From Chitinophagaceae bacterium (GTDB lineage Bacteria > Bacteroidota > Bacteroidia > Chitinophagales > Chitinophagaceae), in assembly GCA_025923075.1 (NCBI GenBank), contig JAICGN010000003.1, forward strand, positions 26,823 to 90,822: a stretch of DNA of 64,000 nt. Reading direction: 5' to 3'. The notes under the pieces were generated by a model, which saw only the letters and a list, made by a program, of their open reading frames with translations, ran no database searches and was not told the origin of the DNA. A program made the translations under genes and the position numbers. Position 1 is the first letter of the stretch; each line of letters opens with the position of its first letter. Below are positions 26,340-34,366 of this stretch, piece by piece.

Positions 26340-27116
26340 CTATGCTACTGTTGCAGGCTCGTTGAGTTTTTTTAAAAATTTATGCAATATGATATTGAAT
26401 TCATCAGGCACCTCCATCATTGGAGCATGCCCGCATTTGTCTATGAAATACAATTCACTGTTGGGTATCAACTTATTGAACTCACGGGCTACAAAAGGCG
26501 GGGTGATGTTGTCATTATTCCCCCATATTAATAACGTAGGTTGTTTGATTTGATTGAGTTCTTCGCCAAGATTATTTCTTATAGCGCTTTTAGCGAGGGA
26601 TATTATTTTGATGGCCTTAATCCGATTATTAACGATGCCGTAAACTTCGTCCACCAATTCCTTGGTTGCTGTTTTCGGATCAAAAAACGTCAACTCGGTT
26701 TTGTTTTTTATATACTCATAATCGCCCCTCTTTGGATAGCTATCACCCATGCCATTTTCAAATAAGCCAGAGCTGCCTGTTAATATCAATGATTTTATTC
26801 TTTCAGGGTGTTTGAGTACATGAATCAATGCGACATGACCACCCAGTGAATTGCCGAGAATATGTACATTTTTCAGATCCCGCGAATCCAGAAATTTATT
26901 TACAAACTTGGCAAGACCTCCGACAGTTGAATGAAGAATATCGAGCTCAAATAAGGGAAGGATCGGTACGATAACTCTATTGTGTTGACGAAAATACTCA
27001 ATAAGTGATTCGAAATTACTAAGGGCTCCAAAAAGCCCATGTAAAAGCACAAGAGGTTCGCCTTCACCTTCTTCCACAAAGCGGAACTTATCCTTTTGTT
27101 TTACCTCGTAGGGCAT
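26340..27116 (-). CDS. Alpha/beta-fold hydrolase
   Basis: A 258-residue serine hydrolase without a signal peptide. The oxyanion motif is VLLHGLFGALSN, the nucleophile elbow GNSLGGHVAL, the acid is in LLIWGNNDNITPP and the His in IDKCGHAPMMEVPDEF, so the triad is intact. Family members include esterases and C-C bond hydrolases, and the substrate is unknown. It is the first gene of the run leading to the CBS protein and nadK, 34 bases upstream. Confidence 0.88.
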   Translation of the reverse strand: MPYEVKQKDKFRFVEEGEGEPLVLLHGLFGALSNFESLIEYFRQHNRVIVPILPLFELDILHSTVGGLAKFVNKFLDSRDLKNVHILGNSLGGHVALIHVLKHPERIKSLILTGSSGLFENGMGDSYPKRGDYEYIKNKTELTFFDPKTATKELVDEVYGIVNNRIKAIKIISLAKSAIRNNLGEELNQIKQPTLLIWGNNDNITPPFVAREFNKLIPNSELYFIDKCGHAPMMEVPDEFNIILHKFLKKLNEPATVA

Positions 27117-27197
27117 AATATTCCAAGCAATTAATTTTTGCTAAAATAGTTGATTTACTGCAAAGTTCAGGGTTAATTGAATGCTGTCATTCAAAAA

Positions 27198-27743
27198 TTA
27201 GCCGGCCCGCGGTACTTGTTTTGAAACGCCATCAAAAAAATCTTCAAGGTCTTTAAACATCCCTTTAAAAACTGGGATAATTTTCCCTAATCCTTCCATC
27301 AATTTTGGCCCCCATGGCTGGACATACGCATAAGTGATAGACTCATTTTTCGTTTCGGGTTTTATAAAACCCAACTGATCCGCATAAAAAATTAAAATAC
27401 TGAAAATTAAAATGTATAAACCTGCATATAGTAAAATCCCGCCGATCTTGTTCAGCCAGCCAAGCATAGCAAGCTCAACACTTTTTTGAATAAATTTTGC
27501 CCCCAATCTCACCAACAAAACGACTATTAAAAACACAACAGCAAAAGAGATTATTGGCAGCCATTTGTCCGAGATCTTAACGGCGTTACCAATATAACCA
27601 GCAACAACAACTGAAAGTTTTATGGCGGCAGCAAGACCTACAATGAATGCTACTACTGAAAAAAGCGCAACGATTAATCCTTGTCTGTATCCTTTGATAA
27701 CGGCAAGTAGCAAAATCACTGCAATAATTATATCAAGAATCAT
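27198..27743 (-). CDS. CvpA-family membrane protein
   Basis: A 181-residue inner-membrane protein with four hydrophobic segments (residues 2-20, 27-50, 63-82, 100-125). It opens ILDIIIAVILLLAVIKGYRQGLIVALFSVVAFIVGLAAAIKLS, the CvpA/colicin V production pattern. The tail is polar. The family is linked to envelope stress tolerance but its molecular role is uncertain. It follows the YqeY-like gene by 9 bases. Confidence 0.88.
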   Translation of the reverse strand: MILDIIIAVILLLAVIKGYRQGLIVALFSVVAFIVGLAAAIKLSVVVAGYIGNAVKISDKWLPIISFAVVFLIVVLLVRLGAKFIQKSVELAMLGWLNKIGGILLYAGLYILIFSILIFYADQLGFIKPETKNESITYAYVQPWGPKLMEGLGKIIPVFKGMFKDLEDFFDGVSKQVPRAG

Positions 27744-27752
27744 TCGTTGCTG

Positions 27753-28217
27753 TTAACTCTTAGACAAAAGCTCTTTGACCAGGGCCGAAATTGTTTTACC
27801 ATCTGCTTTGCCAGCAAATTTTTTTGTTGCTGCGGCCATCACTTTTCCCATATCAGCCGGAGAAGAGGCACCGACTTCGCTAATCACTGCAGCCAATGCT
27901 GATCTGAGTTCATCAGCAGACAGTTGCTTTGGTAAAAATTTTTCGATCACTTCAATTTCTTCCCTTTCTTTTTGTGCCAGATCATTCCGGTTCTGCTGCT
28001 GGAAAATCTCCAATGAATCTTTACGTTGCTTTACCAGTTTTTGCAACAGTTTAATTTCATCGTCCGCTGTCAGTTCACCCCGACCCGTCGGAGCACCCTC
28101 CGAGGTTTTTGCCAATAAGATAGCAGCTTTAATCGCCCTGAGACTGCGCAATGCCTTTTCATCTTTTGCAAGCATGGCTGTTTTTAATTCACCCATTATT
28201 TTTTGTTCGAGACTCAT
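27753..28217 (-). CDS. GatB/YqeY-domain protein
   Basis: A 154-residue all-helical protein of the YqeY family, related to the tail domain of the GatB amidotransferase subunit. The pattern LEQKIMGELKTAMLAKDEKALRSLRAIKAAI and EVIEKFLPKQLSADEL with the C-terminal AATKKFAGKADGKTISALVKELL is diagnostic. Proteins of this type bind tRNA-like substrates; the free-standing form has no established reaction. It is upstream of the CvpA-like gene on the minus strand. Confidence 0.9.
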   Translation of the reverse strand: MSLEQKIMGELKTAMLAKDEKALRSLRAIKAAILLAKTSEGAPTGRGELTADDEIKLLQKLVKQRKDSLEIFQQQNRNDLAQKEREEIEVIEKFLPKQLSADELRSALAAVISEVGASSPADMGKVMAAATKKFAGKADGKTISALVKELLSKS

Positions 28218-28312
28218 GGTAGTTTGAGGTTTGAAGTCCGAAGTTCGAGGTTAGCATTTAAAAAGTTTTGATGTTCTTTTTATTCCAAACATCACCTCAA
28301 ACTTCAAACAGT

Positions 28313-28660
28313 TTAGGCTTTGTTTTCCTGCAATTGTTTTTCTTTTGACTTATGATAAAATTCATGAGCAAATTTTTTCATGCTTTCCACCAATTCCTCG
28401 TGTTGTGTGGCACGGTTATAAGAATCTGCCATTGTCATGAAGGTCTGGTAGAAAAAATCAGTCATTTCATCTACCATCATATCTTTTGTCCAAAGATCAA
28501 TTCGTAAGGCCGTTTTTTCTGCGCCATCCCAAAATGCCAACATCATTGCCTTTGCTCTTTGCGCATGTTCGATCGTGGAATCAGATGCATTCCATAGAAT
28601 GGCTTCAGGCACTTTGTCATCGTTCAGCTGAACATCTACGGTAATTGTTGAAGTTTTCAT
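28313..28660 (-). CDS. gldC: Gliding motility protein GldC
   Basis: A cytosolic protein of 115 residues starting MKTSTITVDVQLNDDKVPEAILWNAS, continuing with AQRAKAMMLAFWDGAEKTALRIDLWTKDMMVDEM and FFYQTFMTMADSYNRAT, the GldC pattern. GldC is one of the accessory proteins of Bacteroidota gliding and supports phylum assignment. The ATG at 28660 matches the family start; the in-frame start at 28687 would add nine residues. gldB, its usual partner, is not in the window. Confidence 0.9.
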   Translation of the reverse strand: MKTSTITVDVQLNDDKVPEAILWNASDSTIEHAQRAKAMMLAFWDGAEKTALRIDLWTKDMMVDEMTDFFYQTFMTMADSYNRATQHEELVESMKKFAHEFYHKSKEKQLQENKA

Positions 28661-28699
28661 TTCTATAAAATTATAAGGTGGCGGCAAAAATAACTTAAA

Positions 28700-29749
28700 T
28701 CATTGTAAGCCTTTCATAATAGATTGCCATAGGCTTTCAGCCGTTTTCTCCTGCGTAAATGTCGCAGCCAATGACTTTCCTTTGCCGATTAATGAAGAAC
28801 GAAGATTTTCATCCTTATACAGCAACATCATCTTATCACCAATGTCGTCTATTCCTTTTTCTGCATACAACACTGCGTCACCTGTCATTTCACTTATAAC
28901 GGAATTTTTTGTTGCAATAACGGGCACACCCGACTGCATAGAATTTAATGCGGCGATCATGCTTTCATTAGTATTAATTGGAAGAACAACGGCATACGCT
29001 GCAGCAGTGATCATTGCCGGATCATTTTTTATCCCAATGTATTTAATATCGCTCCTGTATTTGTACGTAGAAAGACTTTTTTCAAATCCTGAATTCGATT
29101 CAGTCAACAACAATAACTTGAAACTGCTTTGCTGTCGTCTCTTAAAATGAGAAAAGGATTTTAGCAATTCGATCAGGTCTCCTTTTTTTGAAAACTGGCT
29201 GCTGCATAAAAAAAATTCTTTCCCCTCGCTGTGTTCCGCTTTTATACACTCTTTTTCTTTATCGTCAGCCAATCTAAAACGTTTAGACGCAAACGGGTAG
29301 ATGGTTGCTATTTTTTTGTCTTGCACACCATGGTTGGTTCTTAACTGATTTCTCATTGATTCATTCAGGACAAAAACCAATTGAGCCTTGTTTATAAATG
29401 GCGGCCTTATCGTCTCCGTTGGTTGAAGCAAGATGGATTGCGGTATTGACACAGTCAGTGAACACCGGTTTTCAAATGATATAAAAAGATCAGTTTTAAT
29501 TTTCTTTAAAATAGCTGGCATCCTCAGTTCCCACCAAATCTTCTTCAGTAAAGCATTCTTGGGGATGGGTCTTACGAGTAAGATCTCGGTATTTGTTGGA
29601 AACGAATTCTGAGGCGCTGTATCTGTTAATATAAAGAACTTTTTATCTGGATGGTGTAGTATAAAAGCCGAAAGTGTTTCAACAATAAACTCCCGTGAAA
29701 TAGAATAATCTTCTTTGAATAAAGAAGGAGACCAAACTGCAATAGTCAT
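28700..29749 (-). CDS. Glycosyltransferase, GT-B (family 4-like)
   Basis: A 349-residue glycosyltransferase. The C-terminal half is a GT-B nucleotide-sugar domain: FFLCSSQFSKKGDLIELLKSFSHF, KYIGIKNDPAMITAAAYAVVLPINTNESMIAALNSMQSGVPVIATKNSVISEMTGDAVLY, with the acid/acceptor Glu spacing of family 4. The N-terminal half is less conserved. I start it at 29749 (MTIAVWSPSLF); an in-frame start at 29797 adds 16 residues. It is next to gldC on the same strand with a 39-base gap. Donor and acceptor are unknown. Confidence 0.82.
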   Translation of the reverse strand: MTIAVWSPSLFKEDYSISREFIVETLSAFILHHPDKKFFILTDTAPQNSFPTNTEILLVRPIPKNALLKKIWWELRMPAILKKIKTDLFISFENRCSLTVSIPQSILLQPTETIRPPFINKAQLVFVLNESMRNQLRTNHGVQDKKIATIYPFASKRFRLADDKEKECIKAEHSEGKEFFLCSSQFSKKGDLIELLKSFSHFKRRQQSSFKLLLLTESNSGFEKSLSTYKYRSDIKYIGIKNDPAMITAAAYAVVLPINTNESMIAALNSMQSGVPVIATKNSVISEMTGDAVLYAEKGIDDIGDKMMLLYKDENLRSSLIGKGKSLAATFTQEKTAESLWQSIMKGLQ

Positions 29750-29797
29750 ATTCAACAAAGGTACCAGTCTGTGATTTTGCACTAAAAAATCTCCCAT

Positions 29798-30130
29798 CCG
29801 TTTCCGAACGAGTTAGGAGAAATAGCAAAAGAGCTACGTGGTATTAATTCAACTTTTTACACTGGAATGACGAAGGAAAGTTTTCTGCCAAAATTGAGTT
29901 TTCAACCGTTAAAACAGCAGGCATATTTACAGTTGCTATTGAGAATAACTGGCTTTACATTTGTCAATATGGTTACCAAAACACTGTTATATGATCTTTC
30001 TCTATTTACCGCAGCAATGAACCAAAATAATTGCGGAAAATCAAAATCATAAAACATTATTGGTATCATATTTGTTACTCTAAGCAGCGAAAATTTCTTA
30101 AAAAAGGTCTTTTTTTTATACATAATTGCA
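29798..30130. other. Intergenic region before the small-RNA candidate
   Basis: No convincing gene is present between the glycosyltransferase start and the structured element at 30131. Short open frames here have no recognisable protein pattern. The sequence is AT-rich and probably holds the glycosyltransferase promoter. Confidence 0.5.
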
Positions 30131-30325
30131 GCAGATCAGAGTTTGACGCCAGTGCTGACCTATGAACAAACCGCCGTTACAAAGCGAAAATGGAATGCAG
30201 TTGGCACGAATGTAACGAGTCCGCTGTCCAGTCGTCAATCAACTTCTGATCATTAAACGACCTCTTAGGTGGAAGAGGATGGTGGCTTGTAAAAGGGGCC
30301 TTGGTTCGGGGCCCCTTCTTTTTTT
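30131..30325 (+). ncRNA. Candidate structured small RNA with terminator
   Basis: A rod-like fold can be drawn by hand: GATCAGA (30134-30140) with TCTGATC (30245-30251), TTGACG (30143-30148) with CGTCAA (30233-30238), CAGTG (30150-30154) with CGCTG (30222-30226, one G-U), and CGTTACA (30175-30181) with TGTAACG (30211-30217). A small hairpin (30261-30278) and a strong terminator (30293-30325) follow. The closing stem, internal bulge and upper stem are reminiscent of 6S RNA, but family membership is a guess. No protein frame fits. Confidence 0.55.
30293..30325 (+). terminator. Intrinsic terminator of the small-RNA candidate
   Basis: AAGGGGCC (30293-30300) and GGCCCCTT (30310-30317) form an 8-base-pair stem with a 9-base loop, followed by CTTTTTTTT. 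No gene lies immediately upstream, which supports a non-coding transcript ending here. Confidence 0.85.
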
Positions 30326-30373
30326 CATTTTTCTCCAAACTTTGGAACTTTTAAACTTCTCGAACTCTTTTTC

Positions 30374-30381
30374 TACATTTG
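30374..30381 (+). promoter_or_regulatory. -7 box upstream of the DUF4290 gene
   Basis: TACATTTG matches TAnnTTTG and lies 21 bases before the ATG. The only TTTG upstream (30341) is too far for a canonical -33 element. Confidence 0.4.
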
Positions 30382-30402
30382 TTACTTCACTAACAATAAT
30401 TC

Positions 30403-31101
30403 ATGGAATATAATACGATAAGAAACCAGCTGGTAATGCGTGAATATGGGCGGCATATCCAAAAAATGATTGAACACTTAGTTAGCATTGAAGACCCGGA
30501 ACGACGCCAGGCTAATGCCCAGGCTGTAATTGAACTAATGGGCTTCTTAAACCCGCACCTTAAAAACGTTGAAGATTTCAGACATAAATTATGGGATCAT
30601 CTTTTTCTGATATCGGATTTCAAGCTTGAAGTAAAGTCACCTTACCCTATTCCAACGAAGGAAACGCTCAAGGCAAAGCCTAAACCTCTTCATTATCCCA
30701 AACGCTACCCAAAGTTTTCTCATCTTGGGAAAAACCTGGAAGTAATTATCAACAAAGCATTAAAAGAAGAAAACCCTGATAAACGACTTGGCTTTGCAAA
30801 TGCGGTCGCTTATTATATGAAACTGGCTTATAATAACTGGCATAAGGAAATTGTACATGATGATGCGATTCAAAGCGAACTGACAGCCATTACCGACGGT
30901 CAGCTGACTTTCACGAATACGCCATTCGTCAAAGCATATCGTCCACAGCAGGATAGCCGGGATAGAGACCGGGGCGGCTACGGAAAACCACGAGGAGGAA
31001 AATTTCAGCAGCGAGGTGGCGGGGGAGGCAATGGCGGTGGTAGAAGACATGATAATCGCGGTGGTGGTGGCGGCGGTGGATACAAAAAGAAACGATACTA
31101 A
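30403..31101 (+). CDS. DUF4290 protein with Gly/Arg-rich tail
   Basis: A cytosolic protein of 232 residues. The first 175 residues are the DUF4290 domain, starting MEYNTIRNQLVMREYGRHIQKM and including LMGFLNPHLKNVEDFRHKLWDHLF. The C-terminal 45 residues are glycine- and arginine-rich with short GGG and RGG-like runs, as seen in RNA-binding tails. The function is unknown; the tail suggests nucleic-acid contact. It is upstream of murA in the same direction, an association common in Bacteroidota. Confidence 0.88.
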   Translation: MEYNTIRNQLVMREYGRHIQKMIEHLVSIEDPERRQANAQAVIELMGFLNPHLKNVEDFRHKLWDHLFLISDFKLEVKSPYPIPTKETLKAKPKPLHYPKRYPKFSHLGKNLEVIINKALKEENPDKRLGFANAVAYYMKLAYNNWHKEIVHDDAIQSELTAITDGQLTFTNTPFVKAYRPQQDSRDRDRGGYGKPRGGKFQQRGGGGGNGGGRRHDNRGGGGGGGYKKKRY

Positions 31102-31241
31102 TCTCCGAAAGCGTAGTTAGCATATAAAGTATAAAAGTTGACCCGAACTGTGGCCAGCTTTTTTAGTTTCAACGGACCTTAAGACTTATATACGATATAT
31201 ACCTGATATACCTTTATACCCATAACTCAATCATTCATCAA

Positions 31242-32546
31242 ATGCATTCTTTCGAAGTTCAGGGCGGTAATAAATTAAAAGGTGAAATAATTCCGCAAGG
31301 CGCAAAGAATGAGGCCTTACAAATCATTAGCGCGGTTTTGCTTACAGCTGAAAAAGTAACTGTCAGTAATATTCCCGATATACTTGATGTAAATCTTTTG
31401 ATTGAGTTGCTGGGAGACATGAACGTAAAAATTGAAAGACCACAAAAAGATACCTGTGTTTTTCAGGCCGACGACGTAAATATTGATCATCTGCACAGCG
31501 AAACGTTCAGAAAGAAAAGCGGGAGGCTGCGGGGCTCGGTGATGTTTGCAGGACCTATGTTATCCAGATTCAGAAAGGCCTTTATTCCAAAACCAGGCGG
31601 CGACAAAATTGGAAGGCGAAGACTTGACACTCATATTTCAGGTTTTGAAAAACTCGGCGCTGCGGTCACCTATCATGAGGAAGATGGCTTTTTTCATCTT
31701 GAAGCGCCCAATCTGAAAGGCGCTAATTTATTACTTGACGAACCCTCAGTGACCGGAACGGCCAACATCGTTATGGCTTCGGTGATGGCAGAGGGGGTGA
31801 CAACAATTTATAATTCAGCCTGTGAGCCCTATATCCAGCAACTGTGTCATATGCTGAATAGAATGGGTGCAAAGATCAACGGAGTCGGCAGTAATAAACT
31901 TATTATTAAAGGTGTCACGGAACTGGGGGGTACAAAGCATAGGATGCTCACAGACATGATCGAAGTAGGTTCATTTATTGGCCTGGCTGCAATGACACAA
32001 AGTGATATAGTTATTAAAAATGCCGGGACCGAACATCTTGGTATCATACCCGAGAAATTTCAACAGTTGGGAATACAATTGAATTTTATTGGCGATGATA
32101 TTCATATACCTGAACAGGAAATTTATGAAGTGCATCGTTACTTCGATGGGGGCGTACTTACTATTTATGACCATCCATGGCCGGGATTTACCCCCGATCT
32201 TTTGAGTATTGTATTGGTGACAGCAATACAAGCAAAAGGCAGTGTGCTGATCCATCAGAAAATGTTTGAAAGCCGTTTGTTTTTTGTAGATAAACTCATT
32301 GACATGGGTGCACAGATCATTCTTTGTGATCCGCATCGCGCTGTCGTGATTGGTTTGGAACGCAAACAAAAACTTCGCGGGATTAAAATGAGCAGCCCTG
32401 ATATACGTGCGGGGGTGGCATTGTTAATCGCTGCACTCAGCGCTGAAGGAACAAGTGTGATTCAAAATATTGAACAGATCGACCGCGGTTATCAGCAGAT
32501 TGATGAACGATTGAGAAGGTTGGGAGCGGATATAAAAAGAATTTGA
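31242..32546 (+). CDS. murA: UDP-N-acetylglucosamine 1-carboxyvinyltransferase with Asp active site
   Basis: Catalyses the first committed step of peptidoglycan synthesis, adding enolpyruvate to UDP-GlcNAc. Conserved features are GAKNEALQIISA near the start (with the catalytic Lys), GRLRGSVMFAGPMLSRF, and IGRRRLDTHISGFEKLGA. The usual active-site Cys in the mobile loop is replaced by Asp121 (PKPGGDKIGRRR; codon 31602-31604). That change is known in other MurA proteins to leave activity but give insensitivity to fosfomycin. Length (434 residues) is normal. Confidence 0.96.
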   Translation: MHSFEVQGGNKLKGEIIPQGAKNEALQIISAVLLTAEKVTVSNIPDILDVNLLIELLGDMNVKIERPQKDTCVFQADDVNIDHLHSETFRKKSGRLRGSVMFAGPMLSRFRKAFIPKPGGDKIGRRRLDTHISGFEKLGAAVTYHEEDGFFHLEAPNLKGANLLLDEPSVTGTANIVMASVMAEGVTTIYNSACEPYIQQLCHMLNRMGAKINGVGSNKLIIKGVTELGGTKHRMLTDMIEVGSFIGLAAMTQSDIVIKNAGTEHLGIIPEKFQQLGIQLNFIGDDIHIPEQEIYEVHRYFDGGVLTIYDHPWPGFTPDLLSIVLVTAIQAKGSVLIHQKMFESRLFFVDKLIDMGAQIILCDPHRAVVIGLERKQKLRGIKMSSPDIRAGVALLIAALSAEGTSVIQNIEQIDRGYQQIDERLRRLGADIKRI

Positions 32547-32600
32547 TCTTTAGTAATTACACTCTTCTTAAGCAAAAGCTATTTTCCATATCTTTTCCCA

Positions 32601-33881
32601 ATGCTAAATCGAAGTATCAGTAAATGGGCAATGGTGTTGCTCGTTATCAATGGTGTCATCGGCTCTGGCATTTTTGGGTTGCCGTCAAAAACGTTTAAAG
32701 AAATCGGCGTTTATAGTATCGCTGCCTTTCTTGTTTGCGCCGTTGCTGTCTTCGTTATCATCTTATGTTTTGCAGAAGTAAGTAGCCGTTTTGAAAAAAC
32801 CGGCGGACCTTATCTATATGCACTGTCCTCCTTTGGCCCGTTGCCGGCTTTTCTTACTGGTTGGCTGTTACTGATAACAAGGATTATTACTTACGCGGCG
32901 CTGATCAATTTGCTTGTCACTTATCTTTCTGTTTTTTCTGATTGGTTCATACAACCCCGGCCCCGCATCATTACAATCATCACGCTCACTTTGCTTTTAG
33001 CATATATCAATCATGTAGGAGTTAAAAACAGTACCAAAGTCAATAATTTTTTAACCGTTGGCAAACTCCTGCCTCTGCTATTATTTATCATCGTTGGATT
33101 TTTTTTCGTTGAGCCGGCTTATTATGAAATAAAAAACGTCCCCGGGTTTGCTTCGTTTTCTTCTGCAGTATTACTACTTGTTTTTGCATTTGGCGGTTTT
33201 GAATCTGTATTAGTAAATAGTGGTGAAGTAAAAAATCCCGCAAAGAGCTTGCCTTTCGCATTATTGCTGGCAGCATTAATAATTGGAACTGTTTATATGC
33301 TAGTACAGATTGTAAGTATCGGGACATTGCCGTCACTTGCTTCCTCGGATAAACCATTGGCAGAGGCAGCAGGTTTATTTATGGGAAAAACCGGTGCAAT
33401 CATAATTGCTATAGGTGCTATGTTCTCAGTTATTGGCACCCTGAATGCAATCATGCTTGTTGGCTCAAGATTACCTTTTGCTTTTAGTGAAGAAAAACAG
33501 TTCCCAGCCATTTTTTCCTTTATACATCCGAGATATAAAACACCAACCTGGTCATTGTTGCTTTTCATGGCTGTAACAACAATTATCTCGCTTAACTATT
33601 CATTTCTTTCCGCGGCCTCGATAAGCGCCATAACAAGAGTGATGATCTATGCCATCGTTTGCATTACGCTCATAATACTTCGCAAAAAGAAGCCGGATCA
33701 GGCGGGCTTTTTTAAAGTAAAATATGGCGATATAATAGCGGTAATTGGTGTGCTGATTACTATGTGGTTACTAAGCAGCGCAACAATTAAAGAGCTGAAG
33801 CATATCGGAATCGCAATCGGGATCGGTTTGGCAATTTATTTGTTGATGGAACTGTCAAAACGAAGTAGGCCGAATAAATAA
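32601..33881 (+). CDS. APC-family amino-acid permease
   Basis: A 426-residue inner-membrane transporter with about 12 transmembrane segments. The first helix carries the substrate-binding loop VINGVIGSGIFGLPSKTF, the APC hallmark, and helix 6 has FAFGGFESVLVNSGEVKNPAKSLPFALL. These point to uptake or exchange of amino acids or related amines. The exact substrate is not identifiable. It stands alone between murA and the YCII gene. Confidence 0.88.
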   Translation: MLNRSISKWAMVLLVINGVIGSGIFGLPSKTFKEIGVYSIAAFLVCAVAVFVIILCFAEVSSRFEKTGGPYLYALSSFGPLPAFLTGWLLLITRIITYAALINLLVTYLSVFSDWFIQPRPRIITIITLTLLLAYINHVGVKNSTKVNNFLTVGKLLPLLLFIIVGFFFVEPAYYEIKNVPGFASFSSAVLLLVFAFGGFESVLVNSGEVKNPAKSLPFALLLAALIIGTVYMLVQIVSIGTLPSLASSDKPLAEAAGLFMGKTGAIIIAIGAMFSVIGTLNAIMLVGSRLPFAFSEEKQFPAIFSFIHPRYKTPTWSLLLFMAVTTIISLNYSFLSAASISAITRVMIYAIVCITLIILRKKKPDQAGFFKVKYGDIIAVIGVLITMWLLSSATIKELKHIGIAIGIGLAIYLLMELSKRSRPNK

Positions 33882-33964
33882 AAATCTTTCTGCTGCTGTC
33901 CAATATCCATTCCTTCATTTGTTATTAATGTATAAACCATTTAATAACATTAAAACTTAAAAAA

Positions 33965-34327
33965 ATGGAAGAGTACGCATTAATTATGAGACATGAAGAT
34001 GGAGCAAAGATCGCTTCACCTGAACAGATGCAAGTGTGGATGAAACAGACGATGGATTGGATAGGTGGCATTGCGGCACAAAACAAATTTGTTAGCGGCA
34101 CCGGTTTGCCGTTCGATGGCGCCAGGGTGGTAACAACAAAAAATTCAAAACCTGTTGTTACCAACGGCCCATTTGGTGACATAAAAGAAACCATCGGTGG
34201 GCTTATTATTGTGAAAGCCGGTTCATTCGACGAAGCCGTTGAATTTGCAAAAGGTTGCCCGGTGTTACAAGGCGAAGGGAATAGCCTGGAAGTAAGGAAA
34301 ATTGCAAAAGATGATGGAATACATTAA
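33965..34327 (+). CDS. YCII/DGPF-domain protein
   Basis: A 120-residue protein of the YCII-related (DGPF) family. It begins MEEYALIMRHEDGAKIASPEQMQVWMKQTMDWIGGIAAQ and contains VTNGPFGDIKETIGGLIIVKAGSFDEAVEFAKGCP, where NGPFGD stands for the DGPF motif. It sits just upstream of an ECF sigma factor gene with a large helical tail, the typical genomic partner of the ECF42 group. Biochemical function is unproven. Confidence 0.88.
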   Translation: MEEYALIMRHEDGAKIASPEQMQVWMKQTMDWIGGIAAQNKFVSGTGLPFDGARVVTTKNSKPVVTNGPFGDIKETIGGLIIVKAGSFDEAVEFAKGCPVLQGEGNSLEVRKIAKDDGIH

Positions 34328-34336
34328 GAAATAGTA

Positions 34337-34366
34337 AGCCTGTGCGAAATTGCATCGGCTTTTTTT
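34337..34366 (+). terminator. Hairpin with T-tract between the YCII and sigma genes
   Basis: AGCC...GGCT with an inner TGC/GCA stem and GAAATT loop (34337-34360), followed by seven T residues that run straight to the sigma factor ATG. It may attenuate read-through into the sigma gene. Confidence 0.55.

Noticed and set aside
29867..30123. Two short open frames on opposite strands
   Set aside because: They overlap each other, resemble no family and lie in AT-rich intergenic sequence.
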